Shown piece after piece: positions 1-7,041 of a DNA stretch of 23,439 nucleotides. Under the pieces are notes generated by a model that saw only the letters and a list, made by a program, of their open reading frames with translations, ran no database searches and was not told where the DNA came from. The position numbers and the translations under genes are program-made. Where the stretch lies: assembly GCA_964398485.1 (NCBI GenBank), contig CAYNMD010000014.1, positions 1-23,439 of the forward strand, given 5' to 3'. Numbering within the stretch: position 1 is the stretch's first letter; each line of letters starts with the position of its first letter. Source of the DNA: SSEF01 sp964398485. GTDB taxonomy: Bacteria; Patescibacteriota; Minisyncoccia; Moranbacterales; UBA1568.

Positions 1-21
1 CGCTCTCAATTCAACATACTC

Positions 22-50
22 AGTATAGCAAGAAAAAGAGGGGGAGTCAA
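22..50 (-). promoter_or_regulatory. Sigma70-type promoter leaving the left edge
   Basis: Read on the minus strand, TTGACT (45-50) and TATACT (22-27) are separated by exactly 17 bp. This is a near-consensus housekeeping promoter. Transcription should start near position 15 and run out of the window. The ATG at 16-18 reaches an in-frame stop after three codons, so the driven gene or RNA must start at or beyond the window edge. Confidence 0.55.
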
Positions 51-91
51 GGGGGGAATGAAAGAGCACTGTCGGCAGCAAGACGATTTTG

Positions 92-100
92 TGATATACT
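92..100 (+). promoter_or_regulatory. Extended -10 promoter of the PPIase gene
   Basis: TG-A-TATACT is an extended -10 element with no clear -35. The predicted transcription start, about 107, leaves only 4 to 10 nt before the candidate ATG codons at 112 and 118. The mRNA would therefore be almost leaderless. This also argues against starting the protein at the in-frame ATG at 58, which lies upstream of the promoter. Confidence 0.45.
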
Positions 101-117
101 TTCTTTCAAGTATGCCT

Positions 118-864
118 ATGAAAAAAGAGAAATCACTTTTGTTTGTTTCACTTGCTCTTCTAGGAGGGGCCCTCGTGCTACTCTCAGGATGCTCTTGGGA
201 AAATAAGCCGGCAGCCCAAGATAAACCTGATGAGACGCTCGCTCTTGATAAACTCAAAAAAGATACTCCTCAAGAGAATAAAGCAGCTGCGACGAACTCG
301 CAGACTTCCCAAAAAATTGAATCATCTAAAACTACCCCTATGAACAAGAAACAGTATCCAACGCCACCAGCCATGACGATTGATCCTCAGAAAGAATATA
401 CGGCTGTTTTGGAAACTGATAAAGGAAACATGACGGTCAAGCTTTTTGCTGACAAGACACCAAAGACAGTCAATAATTTTGTGTTCTTGGCTCGAGAGAA
501 ATTTTACGACGATACTATCTTTCATCGGACTCTCAAGGGGTTTATGATTCAGGGAGGTGATCCAGAGGGAACTGGTCGAGGAGGTCCGGGCTATCGTTTT
601 GAAGACGAACCATTTACGGGTGAATACAAACGAGGGACACTGGCTATGGCTAATGCAGGTCCTGATACCAATGGCAGTCAGTTCTTTATTATGCATGCCG
701 ACTATGCTCTCCCGCCAAATTACGTCATTTTTGGTGAGGTGGTAGAAGGAATTGAGGTAGTGGACGCCATTGCTACTGCCCCTACTGTCGCCAGTGAAAT
801 GGGCGAGCCCTCCAAACCAGTAACACCAGTTGTTGTTAAATCAGTCAGTGTCAAAGAGGAATAG
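118..864 (+). CDS. Cyclophilin-type peptidyl-prolyl isomerase, lipoprotein
   Basis: This is a 248-aa cyclophilin that isomerises X-Pro bonds in exported proteins at the outer face of the membrane. Residues 1-25 form a lipoprotein signal (KK, hydrophobic stretch, lipobox LLSGC with C25 as the lipidated Cys). A charged Gln/Ser/Thr-rich linker runs to about residue 90. The cyclophilin fold (about 93-245) follows. Its active-site signature is visible: FHR (136-138), GFMIQGGD (141-148), and the NGSQFFI strand (185-191). I chose the ATG at 118 because a -10 box lies at 95-100 and this start gives a canonical signal peptide. The ATG at 112 is an alternative adding two residues. The gene stands alone between its own promoter and a terminator. 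The family is certain. The in vivo substrate is unknown, and Cys/Pro-containing surface proteins such as the next gene product are an inferred possibility. Confidence 0.93.
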   Translation: MKKEKSLLFVSLALLGGALVLLSGCSWENKPAAQDKPDETLALDKLKKDTPQENKAAATNSQTSQKIESSKTTPMNKKQYPTPPAMTIDPQKEYTAVLETDKGNMTVKLFADKTPKTVNNFVFLAREKFYDDTIFHRTLKGFMIQGGDPEGTGRGGPGYRFEDEPFTGEYKRGTLAMANAGPDTNGSQFFIMHADYALPPNYVIFGEVVEGIEVVDAIATAPTVASEMGEPSKPVTPVVVKSVSVKEE

Positions 865-907
865 AAGGCTGATCTGCTACTAGAAAGCCATCTTTCGATG
901 GATGAAG

Positions 908-934
908 AAAAGAGTGTTGACAGCACTCTTTTTT
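908..934 (+). terminator. Intrinsic terminator after the PPIase gene
   Basis: A 9-bp perfect stem (908-916 with 924-932) ends in a T run to 934. The 7-nt loop spells TTGACAG and so contains a perfect consensus -35 hexamer (917-922). A short CCATC/GATGG hairpin lies just upstream. Confidence 0.75.
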
Positions 935-956
935 GAGTAGGATATTGTGATACACT
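917..956 (+). promoter_or_regulatory. Probable promoter of the pilin-like gene
   Basis: TTGACA (917-922), in the loop of the preceding terminator, is followed after 18 bp by GATATT (941-946). An extended -10, TG-A-TACACT (948-956), lies a little further down, 31 nt before the ATG at 988. Either -10 could be used. TTGACA to TACACT is 28 bp, which is too long, so that -10 would act as a -35-independent extended type. Confidence 0.35.
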
Positions 957-987
957 AGACTTATCTTACACAAAATAAACATACAGT

Positions 988-2397
988 ATGCTTTCTCGCT
1001 TCTTCTTTTTTCTCTCTCTTTTCCTACTGCTCTTCCCTTCTTTTCTTCTCATCCCACAGCCAGCTTCAGCTGCCGCCTTTGGCCTCGTCCCGTGTGCTCT
1101 TCAAAATGATAATCCAGCTACCAACTGGGATGATCGAGCCCCCTGCACCCTTTGTCACTTCCTCATTGGCATGAATTTTGTCGTAAAGTTCCTGAGAAAC
1201 CTCATGACGGCTATCGCTATCGCTATTATGGTGGCTATGGCTATCATGTATATTGTCTCTGCTGGGAATGAAGACATGATGGCTACAGCTAAGAAGGGAA
1301 TTATTGGCTCTCTCATCGGTATCGTGGTCATTCTTCTTGCGTGGGTCATTGTCAACTTTATCTTTACCCTCCCGATCTTTGCCAACAATGGATTGGTCAG
1401 AACTGATGGTAGCTGGGATACCTTCACCTGTAATACCACTTCTCAGGTTGGTTGGGTTGGTAATCGCAATACCTCAGGTATTGGCAACGGTACTGGTAGC
1501 GTAGGAAACGGTCAGCCAGGCAGAGAAGGGCTTCCAGGGAGTACACCTGGAGGTGGCGGGGGAAATGGCGGTGGAGGAGGATCAACTTGTGGTAATGGCT
1601 CCTGCGGATCAGGTGAAACTTGCGCTACTTGCCCTACTGACTGTGGGGCATGTGGCGGCGGTGGAGGAGGGGGATCAGTCCCAGTACCAAAATGTGGACG
1701 AACTCATTACAGCTGTGACAATGGCACATCGTCAGATAATCAGCAGATCAACGATCGCTGGACATGGCTTTGTAAGATAGATTCATATCAACAATATTGT
1801 TTTGAGCGTTTCGAAGGCTGCGGTGATGGTGTGGTGAGTGGTATTACCCAATATGGTACTCCCGAAGAATGTGATGAAGGAGGAAGTAATGGACTTTGTA
1901 ACAATGGAGACAATACGATAACTTGCGATATTAACTACTGTAGACCTTGTAGTGGCTCAGGTGTCGGTGGCGGAGGGGGCGGAGGTAATTCTGGAAGTTG
2001 TACAGCGGGGACTTATACTTGGTCTGTTGGAGGCAATAGTTGTAGTGCGAGCTACGCGGGTTTGGCTAGTAATCAAATTACTCGGGTCACTGATAATGAG
2101 GGATCAACTTGGGGGAGCGCGGGTATTCAGTGTTCGGGTGGAAGCCCTATCCCAAGCTCCTCTTTTGGTAGCCCAACCTGTGATCAAACAACGAGTGGTG
2201 CTTCTTGTGGTACTTTAGCAGCTGTTCGAGGTGATGGTGGTGGTATTGGAGTAGTCGCCTCATCCTATTGTACCGAGGGGTGGGCTGACGCTATTTCTTG
2301 TACTACCTCATCCAATAGCGTAAGTTGCACTTGGCTTTGTCGAGCCCAGAGTGGAACAGCGTCAACTCCCTGTTCAGGAACCGCCTTGGTGGATTAG
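988..2397 (+). CDS. Pilin-like (TrbC/VirB2-type) protein with Cys-rich ectodomain
   Basis: This 469-aa protein has a signal peptide (1-29, cleavage likely after ASA) and then two hydrophobic helices (about 68-92 and 104-131) joined by a short polar turn. That is the layout of TrbC/VirB2-type pilins and of pilin-like proteins common in CPR genomes. The remaining ~335 residues are exported and rich in Gly and Cys. Three polyglycine linkers (about 188-198, 223-229 and 326-333) separate small Cys modules. One is CGNGSC-x-SGETC-x-x-C (201-215). Another, starting CGDGVV (278-283) with EECDEG (294-299), resembles Myxococcus Cys-rich (DUF4215-like) repeats. The last (338-462) is Ser/Thr/Cys-rich. Many paired cysteines suggest a disulfide-stabilised surface structure. 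No SD precedes the ATG. No other type IV secretion gene lies nearby. The two-helix region is clear; assigning it as a pilin is an inference. Confidence 0.8.
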   Translation: MLSRFFFFLSLFLLLFPSFLLIPQPASAAAFGLVPCALQNDNPATNWDDRAPCTLCHFLIGMNFVVKFLRNLMTAIAIAIMVAMAIMYIVSAGNEDMMATAKKGIIGSLIGIVVILLAWVIVNFIFTLPIFANNGLVRTDGSWDTFTCNTTSQVGWVGNRNTSGIGNGTGSVGNGQPGREGLPGSTPGGGGGNGGGGGSTCGNGSCGSGETCATCPTDCGACGGGGGGGSVPVPKCGRTHYSCDNGTSSDNQQINDRWTWLCKIDSYQQYCFERFEGCGDGVVSGITQYGTPEECDEGGSNGLCNNGDNTITCDINYCRPCSGSGVGGGGGGGNSGSCTAGTYTWSVGGNSCSASYAGLASNQITRVTDNEGSTWGSAGIQCSGGSPIPSSSFGSPTCDQTTSGASCGTLAAVRGDGGGIGVVASSYCTEGWADAISCTTSSNSVSCTWLCRAQSGTASTPCSGTALVD

Positions 2398-2408
2398 GGG
2401 AGAGGTCG

Positions 2409-2437
2409 TTGACTGGGAGACATTTTTGGGCTATACT
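2409..2437 (+). promoter_or_regulatory. Strong sigma70-type promoter of typA
   Basis: TTGACT (2409-2414) and TATACT (2432-2437) are separated by exactly 17 bp. The predicted start of transcription is near 2444, giving a leader of about 55 nt. Confidence 0.7.
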
Positions 2438-2449
2438 GCAAGGGCTAAG

Positions 2450-2472
2450 AAAAAGGCGGAGACGCCTTTTTT
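2450..2472 (+). terminator. Hairpin plus T run at the 5' end of the typA transcript
   Basis: The stem is five A-T pairs plus GGCG/CGCC, closed by a GAGA (GNRA-type) tetraloop and followed by a T run. It is a textbook intrinsic terminator for the upstream gene. It lies downstream of the typA promoter, starting about 6 nt after the predicted start site, so it would also cap the typA mRNA with a 5' stem-loop. Confidence 0.7.
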
Positions 2473-2498
2473 CGATATCTTTCTTAGAATAAACTACT

Positions 2499-4286
2499 AT
2501 GGAAACTCGTAATATTGCCATCATTGCTCACGTTGACCACGGAAAAACCACCCTCACTGATGCTTTGATGCGTCAGACAGGAGCAGTAACCGCCGAGGGA
2601 GCCTCGATGGATTCAAATGCCTTGGAGCGTGAGAGAGGGATTACGATCTACGCCAAGAATGCCTCACTTTTTTATAAAGATACCAAGATCAATATTGTCG
2701 ATACCCCAGGACATGCAGACTTTGGTTCTGAAGTAGAACGCGTGCTTCGTTCTATCGACTCAGTTATTTTGGTGGTGGATGCTCAGGAGGGCCCGATGCC
2801 ACAAACAAGATTTGTTTTAAAGAAATCTCTTGAGCTTGGTCTTCGGCCGATGGTGGTTATCAACAAGATCGATAAACCAGCGGCTCGTCCCGATGAAGTA
2901 CAGGAGCTCGTCTATGAACTTTTCCTTGACTTGGGTGCCGATGATCATCAGCTGGATTTCCCAGTGGTATACGCGATTGCTCGTGAGGGAGTAGCGATGA
3001 AAGCAATAGGAGATGAGAAGAAGGATCTCGCTCCACTCCTGGATACGATTCTGGAACATGTTCCAGCTGCTCCGCATGACGTGGACAAGCCGCTCCGAGC
3101 CCAACCCTTTAATCTTGGCTACGATAATTTTGTCGGACGTCTCGCTATTGCTCGGGTGTACGACGGGAAACTCTCGGTGAATGACTCGGTTATTCTTCGG
3201 AATGCGAGTGGTAAGTCTTCGACAGGCCGTATCGTCAAACTCTTTACCTTTCGAGGGATGGAACGGGTGGAATCACAGTCGGTTGAGGCTGGGGATATTG
3301 TGATGATCGCTGGTCTTGCTGATGTAGAGATTGGGGACACCATTTGCAGTGACCATTTTACCGAACTCCTCCCAGCTATTGCTATTGATGAGCCGACCAT
3401 TTCTCTTAATTTTATGGTTAACGACTCGCCATTTGCTGGTCGGGAAGGGAAGTTTGTTACCAATAAGCAACTCCGTGAACGTCTTGAAAAAGAGCTTGAG
3501 ATCAATGTGGGTCTCAAGATAGATTTTGCTGATGACCATTATAAAGTGTATGGTCGTGGTGAACTCCACATCTCTATTCTTATTGAAAACATGCGCCGTG
3601 AAGGATACGAGGTACAAGTGTCGCAGCCACAGGTTATTATCAAGGATATCGATGGTGTAAAGTCAGAGCCGTACGAGGAAGTGACAGTGGAGTGTCCTAT
3701 GGAGGTAACGGGATCAGTGATCGAGAAACTTGGAAAGCGTAAGGGAATTATGATGGATATGCGCGAGGGATCGGGCGGGTACCAACGGCTTCTCTTTGAA
3801 ATTCCAACCCGAGGACTTCTTGGCTATCGTGGAGAGTTTATGGTAGATACGCGTGGGGAGGGGACTCTCTATACTCGAGTGATAGGTTTCCGTCCGTATG
3901 CTGGTGAGATTGATCACAAGGATGTTGGGTCAATGATTTCAATGGAAACGGGGAAAGCAGCTGCTTTTTCTCTGGATAATCTTCAGACACGTGGAACTCT
4001 CTATATTGGGCATGCTACTGAAGTATATGAAGGGATGATAATCGGGAATGCTGCTAAGGGAGAGGATATGACCGTAAATCCAATTAAGGGAAAGGCCATG
4101 AGTAACATGCGTTCTTCGGGAGCGGATGAGGCTATTAAACTGACTCCGCCATGGGAACTTTCGATTGAACGAGGGCTTGAAATTATGAACAGTGATGAAT
4201 ATCTCGAGGTAACGCCTGGGTCCGTGAGGTTAAGGAAACAGTTTCTTAAGGAGACCGACCGAGTAAGAGCAGCTCGGAAGAAATAG
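2499..4286 (+). CDS. typA: Ribosome-associated GTPase TypA/BipA
   Basis: TypA/BipA is a translational GTPase related to EF-G and LepA that binds 70S ribosomes and helps 50S assembly and stress adaptation. The 595-aa length is close to the usual 590-615. The G motifs are intact: HVDHGKT (11-17), RGITI (46-50), DTPGH (68-72) and NKID (122-125). Domain II, the EF-G-like alpha/beta domains and the TypA-specific C-terminal domain follow in order, with conserved stretches such as RGLLGYRGEF and the C-terminal PPWELSIERGLE. The ATG is preceded by an A/T-rich leader with no SD. The gene is monocistronic, with its own promoter. Confidence 0.98.
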   Translation: METRNIAIIAHVDHGKTTLTDALMRQTGAVTAEGASMDSNALERERGITIYAKNASLFYKDTKINIVDTPGHADFGSEVERVLRSIDSVILVVDAQEGPMPQTRFVLKKSLELGLRPMVVINKIDKPAARPDEVQELVYELFLDLGADDHQLDFPVVYAIAREGVAMKAIGDEKKDLAPLLDTILEHVPAAPHDVDKPLRAQPFNLGYDNFVGRLAIARVYDGKLSVNDSVILRNASGKSSTGRIVKLFTFRGMERVESQSVEAGDIVMIAGLADVEIGDTICSDHFTELLPAIAIDEPTISLNFMVNDSPFAGREGKFVTNKQLRERLEKELEINVGLKIDFADDHYKVYGRGELHISILIENMRREGYEVQVSQPQVIIKDIDGVKSEPYEEVTVECPMEVTGSVIEKLGKRKGIMMDMREGSGGYQRLLFEIPTRGLLGYRGEFMVDTRGEGTLYTRVIGFRPYAGEIDHKDVGSMISMETGKAAAFSLDNLQTRGTLYIGHATEVYEGMIIGNAAKGEDMTVNPIKGKAMSNMRSSGADEAIKLTPPWELSIERGLEIMNSDEYLEVTPGSVRLRKQFLKETDRVRAARKK

Positions 4287-4371
4287 TAGAGTCGTTCTTA
4301 TTGGCCTGAATGTCAGAGAATGAATACCGAGTGCTGAGGCTCTCTTCTATTTCAATACGAAACGCTGGATC

Positions 4372-4938
4372 ATGAGGCAAATTGTAGTCATTATTCTTAT
4401 ACTTTTTGGCTTTATCTGGGGATTTACTCAACTGGGAGATATTTTTGATGAAGAATCATCATTTTTAGAACCAAGAGACAGGAATAAAAAAATTGGTGAG
4501 GTACCGCAACAACAGCTGATATCGATTAATCCCAATCAAGAGAATTCTCAGCCGGTGGCTGATACTATAAATTCTCAACTACCATCGATTTCTTCAGATA
4601 ATTCTTTGATTAGTAATCAGGAGGGTTTTCCAGAGCCGACTGTTCAAGTGATAGATGGTCGGTTTGAACGTACTATTCACATGGGTGTACGACAGTATGC
4701 TTGGGATCCTTCTGAAATAAAAGTTAAACAGGGAGAGCTGGTACGGCTGATCGTTCACAATGCTGATGTGCAGCACGGACTTGTTATCCCGGAGCTCAAT
4801 GTGTTAAATATTGATATTCCTCCGGAGGGTGCTGTTATCGAGTTCACTGCCAGCAAGAGGGGTTCATTTGTGTTTTTTTGCTCATACTACTGTGGTGAGG
4901 GCCATAGTGAGATGCGTGGAAAAATTATAGTTGAGTAG
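4372..4938 (+). CDS. Membrane-anchored cupredoxin with a CuA-type site
   Basis: This 188-aa protein has one N-terminal hydrophobic helix (about 3-20), a low-complexity Gln/Asn/Ser-rich spacer (about 25-95) and a C-terminal cupredoxin domain (about 98-188). The ligands match the binuclear CuA centre of cytochrome c oxidase subunit II and nitrous oxide reductase: H135, then C170-x3-C174-x3-H178-x2-M181. The residue that is Glu in oxidase subunit II is Tyr here (CSYYC). That ligand acts through its backbone, so the change is tolerable. The domain should face outward and carry one electron at a time. No oxidase subunit I or other respiratory gene is in the window. The coding sequence is visibly more A/T-rich than typA. 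The start is the first ATG before the helix and has no SD. The fold and ligands are seen; electron transfer or copper delivery (Sco-like supply) remains inference. Confidence 0.85.
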   Translation: MRQIVVIILILFGFIWGFTQLGDIFDEESSFLEPRDRNKKIGEVPQQQLISINPNQENSQPVADTINSQLPSISSDNSLISNQEGFPEPTVQVIDGRFERTIHMGVRQYAWDPSEIKVKQGELVRLIVHNADVQHGLVIPELNVLNIDIPPEGAVIEFTASKRGSFVFFCSYYCGEGHSEMRGKIIVE

Positions 4939-4972
4939 AGGTGCTGCGAAAAATTTTTAATTTTTAAGCAGA

Positions 4973-4981
4973 TGATATACT
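4973..4981 (+). promoter_or_regulatory. Extended -10 promoter giving a leaderless yciB mRNA
   Basis: TG-A-TATACT ends 6 nt before the ATG at 4988, so the predicted first transcribed base is the A of the start codon. A GGAGG at 4982-4986 sits only 1 nt from the ATG, too close to act as a Shine-Dalgarno. It would be upstream of the transcript in any case. Confidence 0.5.
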
Positions 4982-4987
4982 GGAGGT

Positions 4988-5554
4988 ATGCTCACTGAAT
5001 GGCTCATCCAATTTGGCCCAATCTCTACCTTCTTTGTTACCTACGAACTGTCGGGAGGTAATTTTTTTGTGGCCACCTCGGTTCTCATGATTGGTATCGT
5101 TTTGGCGACTATGGCAAGTATAGTCAGGGATCGTCGTGTCCCATGGTTTCCTATCTATGCTGCCGGCTTTACTCTTTTTTTTGGTGGAGCAACATTGTAC
5201 TATCATGATCCGCGGTGGCTCATGGTGCGAGATACTCTGTACGATGGTATTTTTGGACTCATTATCCTCATAGCTCTTTCGATGAAGAAAAATATCCTTC
5301 GAACATTTTTCTTACCACTGTTTGCTTTGACCGATCGGGGCTGGCAAATCCTTGCTTGGCGCTGGGCTGTTTTCTTCTTGATTATGGCTACCGCTAATGA
5401 AATAGCAAGGAGGGTTCTCTCAGTAGAGCTCTGGGTTTATTTCAAGGTTATTGCTACGCTTACTTTTATTGTGTTCGGTGTTTATCAATTTACGTTGACA
5501 CGTCGCGAACGAGTGCCAGAGGAGTCTAATGCCTTTGGCATGCGTCGTAGATAA
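4988..5554 (+). CDS. yciB: YciB/IspZ-family inner-membrane septation protein
   Basis: This is a 188-aa polytopic protein with about five hydrophobic segments, matching YciB/IspZ (intracellular septation protein A) in length and motifs. Visible family features are the N-terminal FGP-x-x-x-FF-x-x-Y segment, the ATSVLM helix, the TLYYHDPRWL motif, and LTDRGWQ-x-L-x-WRWAVFF followed by AN-x-IARR. In proteobacteria YciB links cell division and envelope synthesis and affects cell width; its biochemical role is not settled. It ends 9 nt before the DUF1295 gene and is probably co-transcribed with it. Transcription appears leaderless. I am fairly sure of the family; function in this organism is inferred. 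Confidence 0.85.
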   Translation: MLTEWLIQFGPISTFFVTYELSGGNFFVATSVLMIGIVLATMASIVRDRRVPWFPIYAAGFTLFFGGATLYYHDPRWLMVRDTLYDGIFGLIILIALSMKKNILRTFFLPLFALTDRGWQILAWRWAVFFLIMATANEIARRVLSVELWVYFKVIATLTFIVFGVYQFTLTRRERVPEESNAFGMRRR

Positions 5555-5563
5555 TACATCATT

Positions 5564-6370
5564 ATGAATGAATCTCTGTTCCACCTCATGAGTTTTTCCG
5601 CTCTTCTTTTGAGTTGTAGTCTTCTCGTAGTACTGGGACTAGCTCTTTTTTTGGAAAACAATAGTATTATCGATATTGTTTACGGACCTTTATTTGTCCT
5701 GGTGGTGTGGAGCATGGCTTCTTTTTGGCAGTGGAAGACGGAGAGGCAATGGCTACTTCTCGTGTTGATCACTCTGTGGGGACTACGTCTTGGTTTGCGC
5801 ATCCTGAGAAAAAATTGGAAAAAGCCAGAAGATTTCCGCTACCACGCTTGGAGAGAGTCTTGGACCAAGCGAGGGATGCTCTATTTTTTTCTCCGGAGTC
5901 TCGGACAAATTTATATTCTCCAAGGACTGGTTGTTCTTGTTGTTTCACTTCCAATATTGATCACTTTTTCTCAAGTTCAGGTACCGATGACCCTTATCAA
6001 TTGGATAGGTCTTGTAGTGTGGGGTATCGGTTTTTTCTTTGAAGCGGTAGGTGATTGGCAGCTCGATCGATTTATTCGCAACCAGGAAAATGTGGGGAAA
6101 ATTATGACCCAAGGACTCTGGCGCTTTACTCGACATCCGAACTATTTTGGAGAAGCCACTATGTGGTGGGGGATTTTTCTCTTTGTTCTTGGCTTGCCAT
6201 TGTCTGGAGTAGCGATTTTTTCACCTATACTTATTACCTTTTTGCTTCTCCGCGTTTCTGGCATCCCTATGCTTGAGCAACGCTTTGCTGGTCGGCCTGA
6301 TTGGGAGATATATAAAAAGGAGACGAGCGCTTTTTTCCCGTGGTTTCCAAAGAAGATTGCTTCACAATAA
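5564..6370 (+). CDS. DUF1295 integral membrane protein (steroid 5-alpha-reductase / ICMT-like fold)
   Basis: This 268-aa protein has about seven hydrophobic segments and belongs to the DUF1295 group, related to steroid 5-alpha-reductases and isoprenylcysteine methyltransferases. The diagnostic C-terminal block is present: GLWRFTRHPNYFGE (184-197), WWGIFL (201-206), then a Pro-Met-LE-x-RF-x-GRP segment (235-244) and WEIYKKETSAFFPW near the end. The RHPNY stretch binds the cofactor (NADPH or SAM) in relatives, so an enzyme acting on a lipid or isoprenoid is likely. The substrate cannot be read from sequence. It follows yciB by 9 nt with no SD and is closed by a strong terminator, making a two-gene operon. 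Confidence 0.88.
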   Translation: MNESLFHLMSFSALLLSCSLLVVLGLALFLENNSIIDIVYGPLFVLVVWSMASFWQWKTERQWLLLVLITLWGLRLGLRILRKNWKKPEDFRYHAWRESWTKRGMLYFFLRSLGQIYILQGLVVLVVSLPILITFSQVQVPMTLINWIGLVVWGIGFFFEAVGDWQLDRFIRNQENVGKIMTQGLWRFTRHPNYFGEATMWWGIFLFVLGLPLSGVAIFSPILITFLLLRVSGIPMLEQRFAGRPDWEIYKKETSAFFPWFPKKIASQ

Positions 6371-6396
6371 ATTTTATTCTCCCTGAGAAAATAACG

Positions 6397-6434
6397 ACCG
6401 CTGAGTGCTTGCGAGGAAGTACTCAGCGGTTTTG
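6397..6434 (+). terminator. Strong intrinsic terminator after the DUF1295 gene
   Basis: A 14-bp stem (6397-6410 with 6417-6430, one G-T wobble) has a 6-nt loop and is followed by TTTGTT. On the opposite strand an AT-rich TTATTTT follows the same stem. It can therefore also stop the minus-strand gene ending at 6446. Confidence 0.78.
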
Positions 6435-6445
6435 TTGCCTCATGT

Positions 6446-6940
6446 CTATTTGGCGGGGTAGGTAGTGAGGGCAGGAGTTATGTGCCAGGCGATGAATTGC
6501 TCTCGAAAGATCGGTACCCAATGACGATAACCGAGGAGGGTAATGACGAGATCAAGTCGGCGTGAGAGAAGCTCTACAAGAGCATGCTCATGACGATGCC
6601 TCCATTCGCTGGGTCGGACATGTTCGAGATGCATGCAGTCGTGTTCAAGTTGCAGCAGGTTGGCAGCCAAGAGTTCGGTCTGGCTCACGACCGTCGGATA
6701 TACGAGCACCCAGAACCCAAAGTTTACCAGACTGGGGTTGTGAGCCAGGAGAATACGGGTGGCTGCCCCGATCTTGGGGATACGACTCGTAGCCCGAGGG
6801 CTGGGAAGATTCTCGTCAGCAGAAAGGTCATGGCCAGCTACTGCCAAATGAATCATGGCATGTTGACGATGTCGCCAGTCCTGGATTTCTTGGATGGCCG
6901 GGGCTGGCAAGGGCATGCCTCGTGAGGTAGCAAGGTACAT
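6446..6940 (-). CDS. His-rich protein of unknown function
   Basis: I do not recognise this 164-aa protein. It has 13 His (about 8%), with a cluster between residues 100 and 119 (H100, H104, H107, H115, H117, H119) that could bind metal. A hydrophobic/aromatic stretch lies at about 72-85, and a further W/F-rich segment spans 139-153. No signal peptide or clear membrane helix is seen. Codon choice looks like real coding sequence but is richer in C/G at third positions than neighbouring genes. An AAGGA 5 nt before the ATG is one of the few well-placed Shine-Dalgarno sequences here. Both points suggest an acquired gene. The overlapping plus-strand frame (6584-6925) is shorter and compositionally less protein-like. 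It ends beside the shared terminator and lies 101 nt downstream of the RND pump. Confidence 0.6.
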   Translation of the reverse strand: MYLATSRGMPLPAPAIQEIQDWRHRQHAMIHLAVAGHDLSADENLPSPRATSRIPKIGAATRILLAHNPSLVNFGFWVLVYPTVVSQTELLAANLLQLEHDCMHLEHVRPSEWRHRHEHALVELLSRRLDLVITLLGYRHWVPIFREQFIAWHITPALTTYPAK

Positions 6941-7041
6941 AGTGTTCCTTTTTGACGAATACGCCCCGAGGGGGTGTGTGGGCTAGAGGAATGGTTCTAC
7001 TCTACACCCAAGACTATTTTTTTCAAATAGGAGGAGACAGC

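Noticed and set aside
58..117. Longer N-terminus for the PPIase from the ATG at 58
   Set aside because: The -10 box at 95-100 lies inside it, and the added 20 residues would spoil a clean lipoprotein signal.
1540..1990. GGN-rich stretches as possible DNA repeats or a CRISPR-like array
   Set aside because: They are polyglycine linkers in one continuous reading frame, with no regular repeat-spacer pattern.
4982..4986. GGAGG as Shine-Dalgarno of yciB
   Set aside because: It is 1 nt from the ATG, too close to work, and the predicted transcript starts at the ATG itself.
6584..6925. Plus-strand 113-aa frame opposite the His-rich gene
   Set aside because: It is shorter, lacks an SD, and reads less like a protein than the minus-strand frame, which also has a plausible SD and a terminator.
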